Source: Sanyastnella coralliicola
GTDB lineage: Bacteria; Bacteroidota; Bacteroidia; Flavobacteriales_D; Sanyastnellaceae
DNA: 64,000 nucleotides
Reading direction: 5' to 3'
Assembly: GCF_030845195.1 (NCBI RefSeq)
Contig: NZ_CP132543.1
Span: 3,737,501 to 3,801,500, forward strand
The notes below the pieces were generated by a model. The model worked only from the letters and a program-made list of their open reading frames with translations. It made no database searches and was not told where the DNA came from. The position numbers were made by a program, and so were the translations under genes. Positions 26,499-33,500 of the stretch are shown piece by piece (within the stretch, counting starts at the first letter, position 1; each line of letters opens with the position of its first letter).

Positions 26499-26565
26499 AA
26501 ACGCTTGTCAGACAGGCGTTTAGACCGCTTACATTCGTTGCGAACAGTGCGCACCGAACGCGGTG
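26499..26565. repeat. Two small hairpins after the methyltransferase gene
   Basis: AAACGC...GCGTTT with an inner TTGTC/GACAG pairing forms a 10-bp stem at 26499-26521. CACCG/CGGTG with an AACG loop follows at 26552-26565. Neither has a T-run, and the real terminator is further on at 26598. They resemble the REP-like hairpins elsewhere. Confidence 0.55.
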
Positions 26566-26597
26566 TGTTGGTTCTGGTAACTGTTAGAGGTAATAGA

Positions 26598-26627
26598 AAA
26601 GCGGCGGGTCTACTCGCTGCTTTTTTT
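26598..26627 (+). terminator. Terminator of the AsmA/RsmF operon
   Basis: An 11-bp stem, AAAGCGGCGGG against CTCGCTGCTTT (two G-U pairs), has a TCTA loop and a run of seven T's. It ends 11 bases before the GTG of the next gene. Confidence 0.88.
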
Positions 26628-26638
26628 ACTTTGGCGGG

Positions 26639-27178
26639 GTGAGATTGCTTCTTGACATATTTGTCTTTTTGGTATCCCCAGATCGAGTAGCTGACCAACG
26701 ATCCCAATCAGGCTGGAGCAAGCTGGAAGGACTCACCCTATTGATCATAGGCCTGTTGCTCACGGGTTTGCTTTATTCTAGCCGGTCTTCATTCGAATAT
26801 GCCCTTGAAAGAGAACAGTACTTCCGAATCGTCGGATCACTATTTGGTGTCGTCTTTCGTGCGTTGACCTGCGGCATCATGATCTACTTGGCTTCTCAAC
26901 GTTTTTACCCCAAGCAATGGAAGCTGTGGGATGTCCTAATGCTTTCGATGCACAGTATGATGATCTACTTCGTGAGTGCGGCACTCTTAGCCTTGTTGCC
27001 GGATGAGGTAGTGATTCCTTATAATTGGTTCATCACTTGGGTTTGGTCAGCGCTTCTATTCACGAGAGGGATTCAGATTTTCTACACCACTACTTTTTGG
27101 CGCGCCTTATTTCTCGTGCTATTTGCTAAAATCTTCAACTGGGCCTTGCTTGCCCCCTTTTTCGGATTGGAGATCTAA
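26639..27178 (+). CDS. Small polytopic membrane protein of unknown function
   Basis: 179 residues with about four to five hydrophobic helices (approximately 30-50, 63-85, 93-120, 128-145, 155-178), containing LTLLIIGLLLTGLLYSS and MLSMHSMMIYFVSAALLALL. The start is GTG at 26639, just after a terminator; no ATG gives the same N-terminal part. The overall pattern is reminiscent of Yip1/DUF3667-type membrane proteins, but I do not assign a family. The stop overlaps the convergent TPR gene by four bases. Confidence 0.7.
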   Translation: MRLLLDIFVFLVSPDRVADQRSQSGWSKLEGLTLLIIGLLLTGLLYSSRSSFEYALEREQYFRIVGSLFGVVFRALTCGIMIYLASQRFYPKQWKLWDVLMLSMHSMMIYFVSAALLALLPDEVVIPYNWFITWVWSALLFTRGIQIFYTTTFWRALFLVLFAKIFNWALLAPFFGLEI

Positions 27179-28314
27179 TCTTCGAGTACTTCAGACGCTC
27201 GTTTAGCGTAGAAGCCATTTTTCGCGATGATTTCTTGGAGGAGAGTTTCGGCTTGTTCGGCTTCACCCATTTCTTTCCACGCTAGCGCAAGGTAGAACTC
27301 ACTCTCTTCTCGGAATGTGTTGATTGCGAGATCACGTGAATCATCTAAACGTTCTGCAGCCAAAGCGTAGTCTCCTTGATAGAAAGCGGTGAGACCGCCA
27401 TAGAACAGTCCGTTCGCGTCATAAGGGAAGTGCAGGAGAATCTCTTTGAACCCTCGTTCAGCCTTTGAGTAACGCTCTTCAGCAAAGCGCTCCATGGTTT
27501 GTTCGAGGTACTCGACGTAGGCTACCTGGGTGTATTGTTGACCAATCAGTGGTTCCTCTGAGGAGTCGCTGATGGCAGCATTTGTTCCAGTCAATAGCTC
27601 GCGCTTTTCCCAGCTTTCTTCTCGTTGCCCGCGGTAATCCACCACTTTGTAATTCAACAGGTGGTAAATCGCAGCTCCAGGAATCATCACATCACGTTCT
27701 TCTTCTTCGGGTGCGTCAACAGGAGAAACTTCTTCTGGCTCTTGCGGTGCCACTGGAGCAGGAGCTTCTACACGCTCTACAAAGTGCTCAACGGGAACTT
27801 CTTCCACAGCTTGAGCAGCATCGGCTACTTCGGCCATAGTCTCACGAATGGTAAAGGTCATACTACTATCGGTCTGTGATTGATCCACGACCTCAATATG
27901 ACTCTCCTCCAATTCTTCATCTGTGTAAGGATGCACATGTGCATCCCTAGCCTCTTCTTCTAATTCTAATTCTCTCTCTGACTCTTCCTCTATCAACGTT
28001 TCCACGAGGGCATCTTCCTTTTCTTCTGGAATGGCCAGCCACACACCAGCAGCCACCACCAATACAGCAGCCATACCTAACAACCAAGGCGTCAATCCGC
28101 CAGTTGGCTGTGTTGCCGAGTGGATTTGCTGCTTCAACGCGGCACTAGCTTCTGGATTGACGCCGGCGGCTTCAAATCCTTCCATAGCCTCTGCTAGGAA
28201 TGGATCTTCCATGGCCTGCATTTCTAGCGCATGCGCTTCCTCTGCACTCAGAGAGCCATTGAAATAGGTCTCCAGCAACTGTGGATCGTATGTGTTATTC
28301 GGCTTCGCCATCAT
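27175..28314 (-). CDS. Membrane anti-sigma-like protein with periplasmic TPRs
   Basis: 379 residues. The N-terminal about 70 (LLETYFNGSLSAEEAHALEM) resemble the cytoplasmic domain of anti-sigma factors without zinc ligands. One membrane helix follows (about 75-93: PWLLGMAAVLVVAAGVWLAI), then a long acidic and Pro-rich linker, then C-terminal TPR-like helices (about 270-375: ERYSKAERGFKEILLHFPYD, GDYALAAERLDDSRDLAI). The start overlaps the ECF sigma gene by 20 bases, so the two are translationally coupled, the usual sigma/anti-sigma layout. The linker includes DAHVHP plus a Glu-rich run encoded by a repeat element (27929-27991) that also occurs between genes elsewhere. Confidence 0.75.
   Translation of the reverse strand: MMAKPNNTYDPQLLETYFNGSLSAEEAHALEMQAMEDPFLAEAMEGFEAAGVNPEASAALKQQIHSATQPTGGLTPWLLGMAAVLVVAAGVWLAIPEEKEDALVETLIEEESERELELEEEARDAHVHPYTDEELEESHIEVVDQSQTDSSMTFTIRETMAEVADAAQAVEEVPVEHFVERVEAPAPVAPQEPEEVSPVDAPEEEERDVMIPGAAIYHLLNYKVVDYRGQREESWEKRELLTGTNAAISDSSEEPLIGQQYTQVAYVEYLEQTMERFAEERYSKAERGFKEILLHFPYDANGLFYGGLTAFYQGDYALAAERLDDSRDLAINTFREESEFYLALAWKEMGEAEQAETLLQEIIAKNGFYAKRASEVLED
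27929..27991. repeat. Intragenic copy of the palindrome-plus-GA-tract element
   Basis: The perfect palindrome GGATGCACATGTGCATCC (27929-27946) is followed by a CT-rich tract (27951-27991), the reverse complement of GAGGAAGAG...GAATTAGAATTAGAAG. The palindrome differs from GGATGCGCATGCGCATCC at 6192-6209 only by one symmetric base-pair change. The element is read through in frame in the anti-sigma-like gene. Confidence 0.75.
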
Positions 28315-28858
28315 TCATCATCTTTAACGACAGGTTTCGCTTGCCGTTCTGTATATGGCTCTTGACCTTCTTGAGTTCCATGTTCAGCTCATCTGAGATT
28401 TGCTGGTAACTCTTCCGTTCAAGATAAAAGGCGGTGATGCATTTTCGCTGATCGTCACTCAGCTCATTAATCACACGCTCTAATTGGTTCAGTTTCGCTT
28501 CTTTCACCAACAACTCGTGCATGTTACTTTCTGCAACGAATTGTGATTCATTCACCTCAGTCACTTCAGGCTGTTGCTTTCGAAGCTGCATGAGGCAGTG
28601 GTTTCTGGTCACCGACCATAGCCACGATTTAAAGTTTGAGATCTCCGCCTTCTTCAGTTTTTCCATCAACTGTTCGAAGATCTGCATGGTCGCGTCTTCC
28701 GCGTCTTGTTGGTTCTTTAGGTATTTGAGACAGACCCCAAGAACGAGATCTACGTAGCGCTCGTAAAGGGTGCCCACCAGCGCTTTGTCACCGCTGCGCT
28801 GATATTCGCGCACCAATGCCAAATCGTCGAGTTGCTTTTTCTTCCATCTCAATCCCAT
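28295..28858 (-). CDS. ECF-type RNA polymerase sigma factor
   Basis: 187 residues from the ATG at 28858. A GTG at 28876 is in frame but lies inside the terminator stem at 28868-28899, so it is rejected. Region 2 is YERYVDLVLGVCLKYLKNQQDAEDATMQIF with the SWLWSVTRNHCLMQLRK segment. Region 4 is LSDDQRKCITAFYLERKSYQQISDELNMELKKVKSHI, an HTH of the RpoE/SigW class. It is probably held inactive by the product of the overlapping gene 27175-28314. Confidence 0.9.
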   Translation of the reverse strand: MGLRWKKKQLDDLALVREYQRSGDKALVGTLYERYVDLVLGVCLKYLKNQQDAEDATMQIFEQLMEKLKKAEISNFKSWLWSVTRNHCLMQLRKQQPEVTEVNESQFVAESNMHELLVKEAKLNQLERVINELSDDQRKCITAFYLERKSYQQISDELNMELKKVKSHIQNGKRNLSLKMMNDGEAE

Positions 28859-28865
28859 GCCATAC

Positions 28866-28900
28866 AAGAGCCTCACCAGAGGAATTTCCGGTGAGGCTCA
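28866..28900 (-). terminator. Terminator between the plug-only gene and the ECF sigma gene
   Basis: A perfect 10-bp stem, GAGCCTCACC (28868-28877) against GGTGAGGCTC (28890-28899), is followed on the minus strand by TTGT, a weak tract. It lies ten bases after the stop at 28910 and may act as an attenuator, not a full stop, in front of the sigma gene. Confidence 0.65.
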
Positions 28901-28909
28901 AGGTAAGGT

Positions 28910-29626
28910 CTATTCTTCACTGTACAACCATTCGTTGTAGAGGTCGAAGTAATTTTTTGATTCAATCACGACAACACCACCTGTGGTATCGCCGTATTTC
29001 GCAGGAACTCCTCCAGTGTACACAGACACGGATCCAATTCCTGACGCCGGAATTCCACCGAAGTTTCCAGTGACTTTCATTCCGTCAACAAAGGTGATCA
29101 CCGTTCCAGCACGCGCTCCACGAAAGTGAAGTTCTTGTGTTGTTGGGTCAACGTATACCGCAGGTGTCATCGTTGAGATGATTCCTTTGATATCACGCTT
29201 CACCGGGCTGTGCTCCAGTTCTTCCGCACGAATGACTGCCTTTGAGACACCGTCTTTTTCGATCAAAGGAATCTTATGTTCAAGAATCTCTGCAGCACCT
29301 ACCATAATTGGATCAGCTCCCATGGAAATCTTGTCTAGAAAGGTGATTTGGTCTGGATTTACACGAACGCTAGCGATCGTGTATTCACTCAAGCCAACGA
29401 ATGTCACTTTTACCGTGTAGACACCAGCATTTAACGGCTTAATCTTGAACTTTCCGTCTAAATCTGTTGCCACGCCAAACTGGTTTTCTCCAGCTTCTGC
29501 AACCACATAGGCATTAGGCAACGGCGTACCCGTCTCATCTTTCACTGTTCCGTGGATCTCTCCCCACTGCTGTGCGCTGAGCGCTCCTGAAATCAAAAGC
29601 CCCAGCAGGATCAATAGATTTTTCAT
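28910..29626 (-). CDS. TonB receptor-like protein reduced to regulatory and plug domains
   Basis: 238 residues. A signal peptide (MKNLLILLGLLISGALSAQQ) precedes a CarboxypepD_reg-like domain (about 22-105: EIHGTVKDETGTPLPNAYVV) and a plug domain (about 120-228: EHSPVKRDIKGIISTMTPAV, GTVITFVDGMKVTGNFGGIP, VYTGGVPAKYGDTTGGVVVIES). It ends there; the barrel (normally over 500 residues) is absent, and no barrel remnant exists downstream, where a terminator and the sigma gene follow. A periplasmic role is likely, possibly signalling to the adjacent sigma/anti-sigma pair, but this is inference. Confidence 0.8.
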   Translation of the reverse strand: MKNLLILLGLLISGALSAQQWGEIHGTVKDETGTPLPNAYVVAEAGENQFGVATDLDGKFKIKPLNAGVYTVKVTFVGLSEYTIASVRVNPDQITFLDKISMGADPIMVGAAEILEHKIPLIEKDGVSKAVIRAEELEHSPVKRDIKGIISTMTPAVYVDPTTQELHFRGARAGTVITFVDGMKVTGNFGGIPASGIGSVSVYTGGVPAKYGDTTGGVVVIESKNYFDLYNEWLYSEE

Positions 29627-29758
29627 GTCAAATTAAATTATGCGTTGGATGCAGCTGCGGTTCCTCGGCGGGTTATTTGACTACTTGATGCAGGGGAGTT
29701 AACAATTCCATAACGTGGGAGGGGAATTTTCTTGAGGGGGTGTGTAACTGCATGGTAA

Positions 29759-30240
29759 ACAGGGGTATAGGTGCGGGTCTGGATGTGGAATGTGGAATGT
29801 GGAACGCGGGACGCGGGACGCGGGTTGCGGTGAGTGAGGCGCATGAGATGCGCGGCGGTTAAGGGCACGCATGCGTGCCCTTACCATATGGTCTATGTGA
29901 TGGAACGCGGAATGCGGGTTGCGGATCGCGGATCGCGATGGGTGATGGGTGATGGGTGAGGCGCAAAATTGCGCCGCTAAAGGACCAGATTCGCCTAATA
30001 GGCGAATGTAGGGGCGCATGAAATGCGTCCGTATCATACGAATGTCGTGGTTTGGCAGCCTGCGGTGGTTAAGGGCACGCATGCGTGCCCCTTGGCCTAG
30101 CTGATGGAACGTGGGCGGGGTTTATAAACGCCGTTGTTGATAGGTGCCATTTGAAACACACCTTGGGATCGGATGGATTTCATCCATCCCTACAATGATT
30201 TCTGTTAGATGAAGTATTCAAGGCGTTTTCAAACGCCTCA
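29759..30240. repeat. Cluster of REP-like hairpins and degenerate tandem tracts
   Basis: This is part of an 881-base non-coding stretch (29627-30507). Tracts: GGACGCGGGACGCGGG-type (29786-29830), GGATCGCGGATCGCG (29926-29940) and three GATGGGT units (29938-29957). Hairpins: GCGCAT/ATGCGC (29839-29853), GGGCACGCATGCGTGCCC (29863-29880 and 30073-30090), GGCGC/GCGCC (29960-29975), ATTCGCC/GGCGAAT (29989-30007), GGGCGCAT/ATGCGTCC (30012-30030), GGATGGAT/ATCCATCC (30171-30189) and AGGCGTTT/AAACGCCT (30221-30238). The word GGTTAAGGGCACGCATGCG occurs twice. No ORF in it looks protein-like. Confidence 0.8.
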
Positions 30241-30268
30241 ATCCACGCGCAAAGCAAGGTGTTCCTAT

Positions 30269-30283
30269 TTCCGCGCTAGCGAA
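30269..30283 (+). repeat. Intergenic copy of the dispersed motif TTCCGCGCTAGCGAA
   Basis: The exact 15-base sequence also occurs at 5577-5591 and 44596-44610 inside genes. Other TTCCGCGNTAGCG copies are at 39462, 41326, 46402, 52068 and 58853 (plus) and, on the minus strand, at 8213-8227, 30988-31002, 38563-38577 and 52724-52738 (ranges in plus coordinates). One-mismatch copies lie at 41254, 57995 and 60662. The arms TTC(C)GC and GCGAA could pair with one bulged C. Confidence 0.8.
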
Positions 30284-30340
30284 TATTATGCATCTACATA
30301 CATCTTCATTGAACATACCCCATACGTCGATCTCAACTCC

Positions 30341-30402
30341 AGTTATAGTTTATAGTCTATTGTTTATCGATTGCACTAGTCCCTCGTCTCTCGTCCCTCG
30401 AC
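30341..30402. repeat. AT-rich tract and CT-rich tract upstream of the SBBP gene
   Basis: AGTTATAGTTTATAGTC with TGTTTATCGATT (30341-30372) is an inverted relative of the tracts flanking the DUF2199 gene. It is followed by the degenerate units TCCCTCGTCTCTCGTCCCTC (30380-30399). Confidence 0.65.
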
Positions 30403-30507
30403 TAAGAGATAGGATTACAGCAATTGCATTAACTTATTGTCATCAAAACCCGCTCACATACAACCATTTGGTCTTCGTCCTTGTCTTATATGAACACTGC
30501 ACGGATT

Positions 30508-33500
30508 ATGAAACGATTTGCTCTACTACTTATCCTGGCTTCAATCTCGGTGTCGCTCTTTGCACACAACGGGAGAAAAGCCTTCAATTTCCGCGAAAAC
30601 CTTGGCCAATGGCACGATAACGTGAAGTATCGTGTGGCGATGGGCAACGCTACGCTCTTCCTTGAAGAGAATGCGATGACGTGGAATATCGTTCACCCTG
30701 AAGATTACGATTTGATTCATGAAAGCTCAGAATGGTCGCGCCAAGAACTGTTGGCCTGGCAACTGCGCGGACATGCCTACAAGGTGATTTTCGAGAATGG
30801 GAATACACAGAACATTGTAGGACAAGAGCAAGAAAGCACTTACTACAACTATTTCCTGGGCAATGACCAGTCGAAGTGGGCAAGTAATGTGCATGGATTC
30901 AACGCAGTGCGCTACTCTCAAATCTGGGATGGTGTGGGCATGCGTATTTACAATTCTGCAGATCAGTTGAAGTATGATTTCATCGTTAACGCTAACGCGG
31001 AAACGGATCAGGTTGTATTGCGCTATGAAGGCCTAGAAGGAATGTCGATAGTAGACGGCGTTCTTTACCTCGAAACGAGCGTAGGTCAGATTACGGAGTT
31101 GGCACCTTACGCCTACCAGATGAATGGAAACTCGATGGAAGAAGTTGCCTGTGAATACGTGCTCTCAGGTGACAAGATTAGTTTTTCATTCCCTGATGGA
31201 TACGACACTTCACGACAGTTGATCATCGACCCTATTGTCATTGCATCAACGCTTTCTGGAACGACAGGAGATAGCAACTACGGACACAGTGCCGCATATG
31301 ATATCGCCGGAAACATTTACACTGGAGCTCGCGCTTTCGGTGCTGGTTACCCTACCACTACAGGTGCGTATCAAGAAGACTTCGCTGGAGCAGGTTTCGC
31401 TGTGGATATGGCGATGTCAAAGCTAAACCCGACAGGAACTGACCTTTTATGGGCAAGCTACCTTGGAGGTACGGATACGGATTACCCACACTCGTTGATT
31501 GCTAATGATTTTGAGGAACTGTACGTGTATGGTTCTACTTCATCAAACGATTTCCCAGTTTCTGACGACGCTTACCAGCCTGATTACGGGGGAGGCACAG
31601 ATATCGTAGTCTCTCACTTCTCTGCTGATGGAACCGAATTGATCGGATCAACTTACATGGGGGGTTCAGACCAAGACGGAGTGAACTCGGCGAGTGTAAA
31701 CTATGGAGATACCTTCCGAGGTGAGATTGTGCTCAATGGCGATCAAATTCCATATGTAGCTTCCTTCTCTACATCAACCGATTTCCCAACAACCGGTGGT
31801 GTTTATCAGCCAGCCAACGCAGGCGAACAAGACGCGGTCATCTTCACGATGAACGAAGAATTGAGCTCGCTGACTTGGTCTACATACCTAGGAGGTACGG
31901 CAGCGGATACAGGCTACGGTTTGCGTGTGACAGTTGATGGAAATGTTTTCGTCGCTGGTCAAGCTGGATCAGATGATTTTCCAACAACAGCAGGCGCCTA
32001 CGAAACGACCTTCCAAGGTGGAGGAGGCGGAGGATGGGGTCCTGAAAAGGACGGATTCCTAGCACGTCTTTCTGCCAATGGAGCTGACCTTCAAGCGTGT
32101 ACATTCTACGGTACAACAGAAGAAGACCAAGCTTTCTTCGTAGACCTCAATAACGATGAAGAACCCTTCATTTACGGACAATCACAAGGAGATATACCTG
32201 TAACAGCAGATGTATATTCTGAAGAAGATGGTTCACTCTTCATCGCTAAATTCAATTACGCACTTACCGAGTTGCTCGCGGCTTCCCGTATGGCTGTATC
32301 AACCTGGGGTGGATATGCCGGGGTACCGGTAGCCTTCTTGGTTGACCGTTGTGATAATATCTACATCTCAGCCTACAGCGCTGGAGGAGACTTGTCGTTG
32401 ACTGATGATGCGGTATACGACACTGGAGGCTTCTACCTCGCTGCTTATGGTGAAGACATTTCAACCCTCGAGTTCGCGTCATACTATGGTGCAAACCACG
32501 TAGACGGAGGAACTTCCCGATTTGATAAGAACGGAATCATCTACCAAGGTGTATGTTCTGGAGGGGGCTTCCCGACAAATGCCGACGCTTACGCAACAGA
32601 CCAGTCGATTGGTTGGGATATCGGTGTATTTAAAATGGACTTCCAGGTTTCTGGGGTGAATGCTGCAATTACGGCTAGCGCCGATGCCTTGAATGGTTGT
32701 GCGCCGCATACGATCGAATTCAACAACTACTCGGTAGGTAACATCTACACATGGGATTTCGGTGACGGATCTCCTTTGAACAACGAATTTGAGCCGGAGC
32801 ACACGTACACAGAACCTGGCGTTTACGAAGTGAGTCTGATCTCTCTTGACTCATTGTCATGTAACCTCGCTGATACGGCGTACTTGGAGATCTCAATCTC
32901 AGAGCCAACAGATTTCTTGGCGGCCTTCGAAGTCCAGCTTGACTGTGAAGACCTAGGTATCGTTACAGATAATCAAACAGGAATTGAGTGGCTAGAATAC
33001 CAGTGGGACATGGGAGACGGAACCATCCTTGAAGGTTTCAATGTGGAGCACTTCTACGTTGAGGAAGGTGACTATACCATCACATTGAACGCAGTAGATA
33101 ATGGTTGTGATGCAGACGACGAAGCATCGCAAGATGTACAGATCGTTGGCAGTGTCTTAGCCAGTACCGATGCGAGTTCTTATGAAGGCTGTGGTGAGCT
33201 CACTATTGATTTTGCAAACACCAGTAACGGATTGACCTATGAATGGGATTTTGGTGATGGTTCTCCTACCACCACCGATGAAAACCCAAGTCACACCTTC
33301 CAACCAGGAGAATATACTGTGACGCTGACTGCTTTCCACCCAGAAAGCTGTAACCTTGAAGACGACACCACCCTAACGGTAGTTGTTGGACCAGATCAAG
33401 TGATTGATGCGGCATTCCAGCTCCTGCAAACAGACTGTGAGTCGTTCCTGGTCGAAGGAACAGACCAAAGTACAGGAGAGTTCCTAGCCTTCGAATGGGA

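Noticed and set aside
28859-28876. GTG start of the ECF sigma gene at 28876
   Set aside because: It lies inside the perfect terminator stem 28868-28899; the ATG at 28858 fits the family length.
29699-30082. Open frame of 127 codons on the minus strand in the hairpin cluster
   Set aside because: It is made of repeated His/Arg/Pro words produced by the tandem tracts and has no protein-like features.
29759-30240. CRISPR array
   Set aside because: Repeats are short, degenerate and unevenly spaced, with hairpins of different sequence, no constant direct repeat or unique spacers, and no cas genes in the window.
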